A DNA stretch of 31,897 bases, taken from CAYVWB01 sp964455395. Lineage in GTDB: Bacteria; Desulfobacterota; Desulfovibrionia; Desulfovibrionales; Desulfovibrionaceae. Shown piece by piece: positions 25,934-31,819 of this stretch; the stretch's first letter is position 1, and each line of letters opens with the position of its first letter. Location: the NCBI GenBank assembly GCA_964455395.1, contig CAYVWB010000051.1:1-31897 (forward strand), read 5' to 3'. The position numbers were made by a program, and so were the translations under genes. The notes beneath the pieces were generated by a model that ran no database searches, was not told the DNA's origin, and worked only from the letters and a program-made list of their open reading frames with translations.

Positions 25934-25961
25934 TTGACAAATCCGCATGAGCGGATAGGTT
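25934..25961 (+). promoter_or_regulatory. Promoter of the arsR-acr3-arsC-hgcAB operon
   Basis: TTGACA at 25934-25939 is followed after 16 bases by TAGGTT at 25956-25961 (3/6 to TATAAT). The weak -10 and the palindrome filling the spacer fit a repressed promoter. The leader to arsR would be about 65 bases. Confidence 0.5.
25941..25956. promoter_or_regulatory. Probable ArsR operator (perfect inverted repeat)
   Basis: ATCCGC-ATGA-GCGGAT is a perfect dyad with 6-base arms and a 4-base centre, placed exactly between the -35 and -10 hexamers. ArsR-family dimers bind such short dyads and block RNA polymerase until arsenite is bound. The match to ArsR is inferred from position and from the adjacent gene. 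Confidence 0.5.
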
Positions 25962-26034
25962 GTCTCTGGCGGCCCGGTTGACGGGGCGCTTCTTCGACAC
26001 AATCATTGCACGTATTGCACAACAGGTTGATTCC

Positions 26035-26391
26035 ATGGAAGAACTCGCCTTTTTCTTCAAGGCTCTCGCCGATCCCACACGGCTGCGCATCCTGCGGTGC
26101 CTCACTCACGGAGAGCTCTGCGTGTGCGACATCATGGCTGCGCTGGAGATGCCGCAGTCCACGGTGTCGCGACATCTCGCCACGCTCAAGCAGGCGGGCG
26201 TCGTCTCCGGCCGGCGCGGCGGCAAGTGGATGTATTATCAGCTCATCGAGCAGGAGTCGGCGCTCTCGCAGCGGATCGTTCAGCTCCTCACGGATCCCGA
26301 GTCCACGCTGCATGCGTTTCCCGAAGCGCGAGACGATGAAGCACGGCTCCGCCGCCACCTCACCACGAAGCAGGCGGCGCGCTGCGCCTGA
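26035..26391 (+). CDS. arsR: ArsR-family metalloid-responsive repressor
   Basis: A 118-residue winged-helix repressor. FFFKALADPTRLRILRCL is the ArsR N-terminal signature, GELCVCDIMAAL contains the As(III)-binding Cys29-x-Cys31 of the recognition-proximal helix, and QSTVSRHLATLKQAGVV is the DNA-reading helix-turn-helix; RRGGKWMYYQL is the wing. A third Cys (Cys22) is close and Cys117 is near the C-terminus. It likely represses its own operon through the dyad at 25941-25956 and is released by arsenite or antimonite. I start at ATG 26035, which gives the normal length; an upstream TTG (25960) is improbable. It is 17 bp before acr3. Because hgcAB follow in the same direction, it may control mercury methylation genes too. 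Confidence 0.94.
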   Translation: MEELAFFFKALADPTRLRILRCLTHGELCVCDIMAALEMPQSTVSRHLATLKQAGVVSGRRGGKWMYYQLIEQESALSQRIVQLLTDPESTLHAFPEARDDEARLRRHLTTKQAARCA

Positions 26392-26408
26392 GCCCCCAGG
26401 AGGCTGTC

Positions 26409-27515
26409 ATGTCGGAACACGTCATCAGAAAGCTCTCGTTCCTCGACCGGTATCTCACCCTGTGGATATTTCTCGCCATGTTCGTGGGGGTGGGCGTGGG
26501 ATACGTCGCGCCAAGCGTGCGGGACGTGGTCAACGCCGTCCAGGTGGGGACGACGAACGTCCCCATCGCCATCGGGCTCATCCTCATGATGTATCCGCCC
26601 CTGGCCAAGGTGAAGTACGAACGGCTGGGTCAGGTATTCCGGAACACGAAGGTGTTGGGGCTCTCGCTAGTGCAGAACTGGGTCATCGGGCCCGTGTTGA
26701 TGTTCCTGCTGGCGGTGGCGTTTCTGTCGGGTGAGCATGAGTACATGGTGGGTCTCATCCTCATCGGTCTTGCACGATGCATCGCCATGGTGATCGTGTG
26801 GAATGATCTCGCCAAGGGAGATTGCGACTACTGCGCCGGGCTCGTGGCGTTCAACTCCATATTCCAGGTCCTTTTTTTCGCCGCTTATGCATATGTCTTC
26901 ATCACCGTCTTGCCTGGCTGGTTCGGTCTGGAAAGCATCGTGGTGGACATTTCCATGGGCGAGATCGGCCAGTCCGTGCTCATCTATCTGGGCATACCGT
27001 TCTTTGCCGGCATGGCGTCCCGGTATATCGGGCTCAAGGTGAAAGGCCAACAGTGGTACGAGGAGGTCTTCATACCGAAGATCAGTCCGTTGACGCTTGT
27101 ATTCCTGCTCTTCACCATCTTCGTGATGTTCTCGCTGAAGGGTGACAAGGTGGTGTCGCTTCCCTTCGACGTGCTGCACATCGCCATTCCGCTGTGTATC
27201 TACTTCCTTGTCATGTTCCTCGTCTCCTTTTTCCTCTCGTGGAAGGCCGGCGCCACGTACGAACAGTCCACCACGCTCTCCTTCACCGCGGCTTCGAACA
27301 ACTTCGAACTGGCCATCGCCGTGGCCATCGCCGTGTTTGGCATCGATTCCGGCATCGCTTTCGCCGCGGTCATCGGTCCTTTGGTGGAGGTGCCGGTGCT
27401 CATCGCGCTGGTGCACGTGGCGCTCTTTTTCAAGCGACGCTTCTTCCCCCACGCCGTGGAGACGCCGGACGGCGTGTGCCATGTGGCGTGCGCCGTGGCC
27501 CCGGATCCCAAGTAA
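26409..27515 (+). CDS. acr3: Arsenite efflux transporter, ACR3 type
   Basis: A 368-residue membrane protein with about ten hydrophobic helices. LARCIAMVIVWNDLAKGDCD holds the conserved Cys124 of helix 4 and is followed by YCAGLVAFNSIFQVL. FTAASNNFELAIAVAIAVFG and IGPLVEVPVLIALVHVAL carry the later helix motifs with the conserved Glu. These proteins export arsenite from the cytoplasm using the proton motive force. AGGAGG lies seven bases upstream of the ATG. A His/Cys-containing tail (CHVACAV) follows the last helix. The gene is flanked by arsR and arsC, so the arsenate reduced by ArsC leaves through this pump. Confidence 0.96.
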   Translation: MSEHVIRKLSFLDRYLTLWIFLAMFVGVGVGYVAPSVRDVVNAVQVGTTNVPIAIGLILMMYPPLAKVKYERLGQVFRNTKVLGLSLVQNWVIGPVLMFLLAVAFLSGEHEYMVGLILIGLARCIAMVIVWNDLAKGDCDYCAGLVAFNSIFQVLFFAAYAYVFITVLPGWFGLESIVVDISMGEIGQSVLIYLGIPFFAGMASRYIGLKVKGQQWYEEVFIPKISPLTLVFLLFTIFVMFSLKGDKVVSLPFDVLHIAIPLCIYFLVMFLVSFFLSWKAGATYEQSTTLSFTAASNNFELAIAVAIAVFGIDSGIAFAAVIGPLVEVPVLIALVHVALFFKRRFFPHAVETPDGVCHVACAVAPDPK

Positions 27516-27539
27516 CCCTGCAACGCCAAGGAGTTTTTC

Positions 27540-28058
27540 ATGCGTAAGGATGTACTCTTCATATGCGTCCACAACAGCGCCCGCAGCCAGATGGCCGAGG
27601 AATATCTCCGGCTGCTCTCCAACGGCGAGATCACCGTGGAGAGTGCGGGCTTCGAGCCCCGCGCCATCAATCCCCTGGTGGTCGAGGCCATGCAGGAGGA
27701 CGGCGTGGACCTCTCGCAGAAGCAGACCCAGTCCGTTTTCGATCTGTTCAAACAAGGCCATTCCTACAGCGCCATCATCACGGTGTGTGACGAATCCGAA
27801 GGCGGCGAGTGCCCCATCTTCCCGGGGATGACGCACCGGCTCCACCTGCCATTCCCCGATCCCTCCACGCTGGAGGGCGCACATGAAGAGAAGCTCGCCA
27901 AGGTCCGCTGCATCCGGGACGAGATCAAACAGATGGTGCGGGATTTCATCGTCTGGTTTCGATCGGACGAACGTAAGCAACTTGGCAAGAAGCTGGAAAT
28001 ACATGACATCCGGAGAGAGGGCGTCGCGGGCTGCGAACACGCCGACAAAAGCGGCTGA
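27540..28058 (+). CDS. arsC: Arsenate reductase, thioredoxin-coupled (LMW phosphatase fold)
   Basis: A 172-residue enzyme. FICVHNSARSQMAEEYL holds the Cys9-x5-Arg15 phosphate loop of low-molecular-weight phosphatases; Cys83 and Cys91 in VCDESEGGECPIFPG are the pair that form the disulfide cascade and are recycled by thioredoxin; FPDPS contains the general acid Asp. It reduces arsenate to arsenite for Acr3. AAGGAG precedes the ATG by about seven bases. It is about 35 residues longer than typical family members, with a charged C-terminal extension (HDIRREGVAGCEHADKSG) that has an extra Cys and His residues of unknown use. It is 24 bp downstream of acr3 and 74 bp upstream of hgcA. Confidence 0.95.
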   Translation: MRKDVLFICVHNSARSQMAEEYLRLLSNGEITVESAGFEPRAINPLVVEAMQEDGVDLSQKQTQSVFDLFKQGHSYSAIITVCDESEGGECPIFPGMTHRLHLPFPDPSTLEGAHEEKLAKVRCIRDEIKQMVRDFIVWFRSDERKQLGKKLEIHDIRREGVAGCEHADKSG

Positions 28059-28063
28059 GTCGC

Positions 28064-28080
28064 CCGGCAGGCGCTGCCGG
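28064..28080 (+). promoter_or_regulatory. Hairpin between arsC and hgcA
   Basis: CCGGCAG-GCG-CTGCCGG is a perfect 7-bp stem with a 3-base loop, starting six bases after the arsC stop. No T tract follows, so it is not a standard terminator. It could stabilise or process the mRNA and set hgcAB levels relative to ars. Confidence 0.5.
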
Positions 28081-28120
28081 ACAGACCTTTCGGTTACGCT
28101 GCGGCGTATTCAGATCCATC

Positions 28121-28127
28121 GGAGGGA
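28121..28127 (+). promoter_or_regulatory. Strong ribosome binding site that fixes the hgcA start
   Basis: GGAGGGA ends five bases before ATG 28133. It matches the anti-Shine-Dalgarno almost perfectly and is the only good site in front of hgcA. The GTG at 28322, where an uninterrupted frame would begin, has no such site. Confidence 0.85.
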
Positions 28128-28132
28128 GCATC

Positions 28133-29335
28133 ATGCGCGAACTGCATCAGTACGAGGAGTTGCAGCCCCTGCAGCTCCGGCGTTTTCCGGAGCCGGCGCC
28201 CGCGGCGTCGCTCACGGCGGGTGATGGCGCTTGCGCCGCGGACGACGCCCCCTGTTGAGGCCCCAGGACCGAGTCCGGGTTCGGACTCCACGACAAGCCG
28301 GGGTACCGCATCGAGCCCTTTGTGGCGGGCTTCCATGAGACCGCGGCGGGGCCTGTGCCCAGACTGCGGACCGCCATGGAGCCCGCCGCCTGGTGGGGAA
28401 CAGTGAAGGCGCGTTGCGGGTTGCGGATGGACTACAAAGTGACGCCGGGCCTCTATTGCGTGGGGGCGCCGGGGCCGGAGTCGCCGGCGCTCGTCACCTG
28501 CAATTACAAACTCACCTTCGACCACCTGCGCGCCCAGCTCGCAGGAGTGGACGCCTGGGTCGTGGTGCTGGACACCCACGGCGTCAACGTGTGGTGCGCA
28601 GCGGGCAAGGGCCGCTTCGGCACGGATGAAGCCGTGGCGCGGGTGCGCGGCTGCGGTTTGGACAGGGCGGCGCCGCACGCGCCCCTGGTGCTGCCACAGA
28701 TGGGCGCCACCGGCGTCACCGGTCGGGAGGTGGCCAGACGCACGGGGCGGAAGGTCCACTTCGGACCGCTGCGCGCGGCGGACATTCCCTCGTACATCGC
28801 CAACGGCCTGAAGGCGGACGAGGCCATGCGTCGCGTGACGTTCACGCTCGGCGAACGCGCTGTGCTCACGCCGGTGGAGTTTTTTCTGCTGGCCAGGCCG
28901 TTGCTTGTGGTGGCGCTCGTCCTCTTCGTCCTGTCGGGCGTCGGGCCCGGTGTGTTCTCGGTGGAGGCAGCGTTTTCGCGTGGGCTTTCGGGGCTTGGCG
29001 CGGCGGTGCTGGCGAGCGTTGCCGGCGGCGTGGTCGCGCCCATCCTGTTGCCGTGGCTTCCGGGTCGGGCGTTCAGTGTGAAGGGGGCGCAGACTGGCGC
29101 GGCGGCCGGCGCGCTTGCGGCGTGGCTCTGGGCCGGCGGCGTCCTTGACGGCGCGGCGCTGTTGCTGTGGGCCACGGCGCTCGGTTCCTATCTGACCATG
29201 AATTTCACCGGCTCGACGCCGTTCACCTCGCCCTCTGGTGTGGAGCGGGAGATGCGGCGCTTTCTGCCGTGGCAGCTGGGCGGTGTTGTTTTGGCGGCTG
29301 CGCTGTGGATTGCTGCGGCGTTTCTGGAGGCATGA
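28133..29335 (+). CDS. hgcA: Mercury methylation corrinoid protein HgcA, candidate selenoprotein (in-frame TGA at codon 42)
   Basis: HgcA passes a methyl group from a corrinoid to Hg(II). From ATG 28133, with a strong ribosome binding site, one frame of 400 residues runs to 29335, interrupted only by TGA at 28256-28258. The corrinoid cap-helix motif is GVNVWCAAGKG, with the cobalt-ligand Cys155 (numbered from this start). Other family stretches are KPGYRIEPFVAGF, YKVTPGLYCVG, NYKLTFDHLR and LPQMGATGV. The last third has about five membrane helices. KPGYRIEPF lies between the TGA and the first possible downstream start (GTG 28322), so translation must begin before the TGA. The TGA follows a Cys codon (PC-TGA-GP) and precedes a bSECIS-like hairpin. 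I infer Sec42. Nonsense mutation, sequencing error or reinitiation are alternatives. hgcB follows directly. Confidence 0.9.
28271..28288 (+). promoter_or_regulatory. Putative bacterial SECIS hairpin in hgcA
   Basis: GAGTCCG-GGTT-CGGACTC forms a perfect 7-bp stem with loop GGUU inside the coding sequence. The first loop G (28278) is 19 bases after the TGA. As I recall the bacterial SECIS model, it needs a stem-loop with a G among the first two loop bases roughly 16-37 bases after UGA; the E. coli fdhF loop likewise contains GGU. The SelB interaction is inferred. Confidence 0.7.
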
Positions 29336-29652
29336 TGGAGGGGTTCCGACATTACGAAGGTGTCGCCACGCTGAAGTTGAAACGGGAGGCGTGCGTGGGC
29401 TGCGGCTTGTGTCCGCAACTCTGTCCGCACGGGGTATTGGCGATGGAGGGACGCACCGTGCGCATTCAGGATCCGGACGCCTGCATGGAGTGCGGCGCCT
29501 GCGTGAGGAACTGCCCGTCGGCAGCGCTTTCCGCGACGCCGGGCGTGGGCTGCGCCACATATCTCATGCAGGTCTGGCTGCACGATCTGAGAAAGACGGC
29601 GCTGGTCTCCAGGCTCGAAACGCACGGGCGACGCCTGGTCCGGAAAGCATAG
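29335..29652 (+). CDS. hgcB: Mercury methylation ferredoxin HgcB (lacking the usual C-terminal Cys pair)
   Basis: A 105-residue ferredoxin with two 4Fe-4S clusters, CVGCGLCPQLCP (Cys20, 23, 26, 30) and CMECGACVRNCP (Cys50, 53, 56, 60), followed by PGVGCATYLM with Cys73. HgcB reduces the HgcA corrinoid and is thought to deliver Hg. Cys73 matches the essential Cys of the Pseudodesulfovibrio protein. Known HgcB proteins end in a vicinal Cys pair; this one ends in Arg-Leu-Val-Arg-Lys-Ala with no Cys after 73. GGAGG at 29326-29330 favours ATG 29335 over the adjacent ATG 29332; both overlap the hgcA stop, so the genes are coupled. The tail after the clusters is longer and more basic than usual in my recollection. 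Confidence 0.93.
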   Translation: MEGFRHYEGVATLKLKREACVGCGLCPQLCPHGVLAMEGRTVRIQDPDACMECGACVRNCPSAALSATPGVGCATYLMQVWLHDLRKTALVSRLETHGRRLVRKA

Positions 29653-30036
29653 GAAGGTCAGGCCGGGACCGCGCGCTTTCACTGTGGCGCCGCCCCGTGC
29701 CTACGGGGGACGCCTCCAAGGGGACGACTGGGCGGGAGCCTCCTGGGATTTCCGGATCAACGCGTCCAAGATGGAAGGCTGTGGGGCGTGAAAGGGACGG
29801 CGTCTGCTTGCGAGGTCTCGCTGTTCGACCTGCATGGGCGATGCAGGCGCAAGGCGCGCTGTCGTAGGGCGTTTTCCACAAGGCTGCCATTCCGCACGCG
29901 TTGGGAACGCAGCACTGCGCCGCTGTTGATTGACGCTTCCCCACTCGCAAGGCGACTGCCCCGAGAAGCGCCGACACGGTCAAGGAACTCCACCGTATGA
30001 TGGAGCAACATGGCGCAGGCGCGCTTCCCCACGACC
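29653..30036. other. 384-bp stretch after hgcB without a convincing gene
   Basis: Short frames exist on both strands (for example 29788-30000 plus and 29757-30038 minus). They have no ribosome binding site, no recognisable motif and Arg/Ser-rich composition. No terminator is seen directly after hgcB; the first one is the hairpin at 30048-30077, which might also stop plus-strand transcripts. Confidence 0.5.
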
Positions 30037-30077
30037 AAAAAATGAAAAAAGGGCTACCCCGTGTGAGGTAACCCTTT
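30037..30077 (-). terminator. Rho-independent terminator of the tRNA operon
   Basis: On minus, AAAGGGUUACC pairs with GGUAGCCCUUU (arms 30067-30077 and 30048-30058, one G-U pair) and is followed by a U-rich run (UUUUUUCAUUUUUUGG). It lies about ten bases after the tRNA-Asp 3' end. The plus strand has a shorter T-rich tail, so it may act in both directions. Confidence 0.85.
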
Positions 30078-30085
30078 GATCTTTC

Positions 30086-30162
<77 letters not shown>

Positions 30163-30170
30163 GCGAAGCG

Positions 30171-30246
30171 TGGTAGGCGGAACAGGGCTCGAACCTGTGG
30201 CCCTCGGCTTGTAAGGCCGATGCTCTCCCAGCTGAGCTATCCGCCC
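30171..30246 (-). tRNA. tRNA-Val (anticodon UAC)
   Basis: A 76-base cloverleaf including an encoded CCA. The acceptor stem begins GGGCGGA and pairs with TCCGCCT (first pair G-U), discriminator A. The D-arm has AGCTCAGCTGGGAGAGC, the anticodon loop is CTTACAA and the T-arm has GGTTCGAGCC. It is the first gene of the tRNA pair. Confidence 0.97.
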
Positions 30247-30260
30247 CCGTGAGGAAGAGA

Positions 30261-30289
30261 GATTTAAGCGGTTCCTTCGTCCTTGTCAA
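30261..30289 (-). promoter_or_regulatory. Promoter of the tRNA-Val/tRNA-Asp operon
   Basis: On minus, TTGACA (30284-30289) is followed after 16-17 bases by TTAAAT/TAAATC (30261-30267), 15 bases before the tRNA-Val 5' end. The upstream side is A/T-rich (AAAAAAATC), resembling an UP element. Confidence 0.65.
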
Positions 30290-30535
30290 CAAAAGTTTGG
30301 AAAAAAATCGCACATGCCACGGATCTGGTGGACAAGATTTTTTAATCATTGAAGATTGTCCGGGATGTGGCCCTTCGCGCCGCACGGCTCCATCGAGGGC
30401 GTCTTCGGGCTGCGCCAGGCAGTCGACGCCGTCATGCAGCCCTAAAGCTTTCCGACCTTCCGCCGAAGAGCGCCAACGACTCTCCCCGGCGACCCGCCGT
30501 CGCGCCTCGGGCGAGGCTGCGGGTCGTCCTCCCCA

Positions 30536-30943
30536 TCACACCCGTCGCGCAAGCCACACGCCGTATTGGCGCATGCGGTTGAGCGTAGCATCTCGGTGGA
30601 GGCCCAGCAGGCGCGCCGCTGCGGACTGCTCGCCGCCGGTTTGTTCCAAAGCGCGCATGACAGCCTGTTTCTTCAGGAAATCCAGCTTCTTCGTGGCGGA
30701 CAGCATGGTCGCTGCAGCATGGTCGCCGCAGCATGGTCGCCGCAGTCGGGGGCGTGGTCGCACCCACCTCTCGCACAACGCCAGCGGCAGCGTTTCCCGC
30801 GTCATCCGGACCATGACCGCGTGAGCGCGCGCGTTTTCCATGGCGAAGCACAGCTCATGTACGTTCCCGGGCCAGTGGTGCGCTGCGAGGGCGCAGCCGT
30901 GCTGGCGCCGGCGCTGGGGAGGCGTTAGGGCGCGCTCCTGACA
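30536..30943 (-). pseudogene. Remnant of a sigma-54-dependent regulator (end of AAA+ domain and Fis-type HTH)
   Basis: On minus, the frame reads LTPPQRRRQHG, then AAHHWPGNVHELCFAMENA, which is the end of a sigma-54 AAA+ domain (WPGNVREL). It ends with KKQAVMRALEQTGGEQSAAA and RLLGLHRDATLNRMRQYGV, a Fis-type helix-turn-helix. There is no start codon in frame before the WPGNV motif and no Walker A, GAFTGA or Walker B upstream, so the gene has lost its front. Between the two parts the frame crosses a 14-bp triple repeat and an Arg/Pro-rich stretch. A separately expressed HTH protein from ATG 30841 is possible but less likely. Confidence 0.65.
30702..30743. repeat. 14-bp tandem repeat, three copies
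   Basis: Three head-to-tail copies of AGCATGGTCGCYGC begin at 30702, 30716 and 30730. They lie inside the sigma-54 regulator remnant, between its AAA+ end and its HTH. Confidence 0.92.
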
Positions 30944-31047
30944 GGATGGCTTGGGGCGACGAACGTGGCTGCAAGGCCGCGCCAGGACGCCGTCGTCTGG
31001 GTGAAAGGGTCGCCGCGGACCGCCGTGGGGGCCCTGGGTAGTTGCGT

Positions 31048-31230
31048 GTGATCAAGAACCTGGAGGACGTCCTGCTGCCGCCGGGACTGATGATGGCGCT
31101 GGACATGGGCCACCTTGTCGTTGTGATGCTGCTGGCTGCGGCGACCGGCGCGGGCAGGTCGTGGCGCCGTCGTTTCGGGCGCGGGAAAGGCGCGCGGACC
31201 GCCGTTTCATCGCCGGGTTGCGCTCCAGGC
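31048..31230 (+). pseudogene. Possible remnant of a YdcF/ElyC-type membrane protein N-terminus
   Basis: From GTG 31048 the frame reads VIKNLEDVLLPPGLMMAL, then GHLVVVMLLAAATGAG and a run of Arg. The LLPPGL segment followed by a hydrophobic helix and Arg residues recalls the N-terminus of DUF218 (YdcF/ElyC) proteins. No DUF218 catalytic domain follows and the rest is low-quality sequence. This is a weak resemblance; the stretch 30944-31396 may simply be non-coding. Confidence 0.22.
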
Positions 31231-31396
31231 CACGGCGCAAACGACAAGTGGCGTTCCGTGATGGCCGGGGCGCGACTCGACGTCGCCGTATGTGACAATC
31301 CGTTGACGATCGCCCTCCCGGGCTTCTCAGGGGGGGGCTTGTGGGCTAGATGTGATCAAAGAGTCACACCCTGCAACCCCCAGGAGTCCCCGGGAC

Positions 31397-31819
31397 ATGC
31401 CCAGAATGTCATCCCTCATCCACATCAACCCTGAAGGCGTCATCAAGAACGCCTATTTCTCCCAGGCGGTGCTGGCTCCGGCCGGGTGGCACACGCTGTA
31501 CGTGGGCGGTCAGAACGCCGTGACGGCGGAAGGCGAACTCGTCGGCAAAGGCGACATCACCGCCCAGGCGCACCAAGTGCTTGCGAACATCACGACCATC
31601 CTCGACGAGGTGGGCGCGGACCTCACCAACGTCGTGAAATGGAATGTTTTCGTGAAGCAGGGGGAAGACCCCATGCCAGCCTTCGCCGTGTTCCAGCAGG
31701 CGTGGAATCGCATGGGCAAGGACCACGACCCCCCGGCCATAACGTTGTGCTACGTCGCCTCGCTCACCTTGCCGGACTGGCTGCTGGAGGTGGAGCTGGT
31801 GGCTGTCGTCGCACCTTGA
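31397..31819 (+). CDS. Rid (YjgF/YER057c/UK114) family protein
   Basis: A 140-residue protein with the Rid fold: NAYFSQAVLAPAGWHTLYVGGQ (first strands), ITAQAHQVLANITTILDEVGADLTNVVK split around the central helix, and LLEVELVAVVAP as the last strand. RidA hydrolyses reactive enamine/imine intermediates from amino acid dehydratases. The Arg that binds the substrate carboxylate in true RidA (usually in P-x-R-T before the last strands) appears replaced: the stretch reads PPAITLCYVASL. It is probably one of the non-deaminase Rid subgroups. ATG 31397 has AGGAG at 31382-31386; ATG 31406 is a close alternative. No terminator is visible in the last 78 bases of the window. Confidence 0.88.
   Translation: MPRMSSLIHINPEGVIKNAYFSQAVLAPAGWHTLYVGGQNAVTAEGELVGKGDITAQAHQVLANITTILDEVGADLTNVVKWNVFVKQGEDPMPAFAVFQQAWNRMGKDHDPPAITLCYVASLTLPDWLLEVELVAVVAP

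Larger units (their letters stand above)
25575..26034. other. 460-bp divergent control region between uspA and arsR
   Basis: No gene is supported. The right part holds the ars promoter and palindrome. A second possible plus-strand promoter, TTGACG near 25978 with a 17-base spacer and AATCAT near 26001, lies closer to arsR. Just after it is a direct repeat ATTGCAC-GT-ATTGCAC (about 26004-26020). On minus, TTGAAG with a 17-base spacer and TGCATT (about 25823-25852) is a weak candidate for uspA. Confidence 0.5.

Noticed and set aside
28064..28080. Hairpin after arsC as a rho-independent terminator
   Set aside because: No T tract follows; only three T residues seven bases later. Kept as a generic hairpin.
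28221..28406. Alternative N-terminus for HgcA from ATG 28223 in another frame, needing a frameshift
   Set aside because: The conserved HgcA residues from codon 50 onward are in the ATG 28133 frame, and the other frame has no ribosome binding site and is Pro/Ser/Thr-rich. One TGA is simpler than a frameshift.
28322..29335. hgcA starting at GTG 28322, which avoids the TGA
   Set aside because: It has no ribosome binding site and would cut off the conserved KPGYRIEPF segment that is encoded in frame just upstream. It remains possible as a reinitiation product.
29757..30038. Short frames after hgcB as a possible third hgc gene
   Set aside because: No ribosome binding site, no Cys motif and no coupling to hgcB; the bases look non-coding on both strands.
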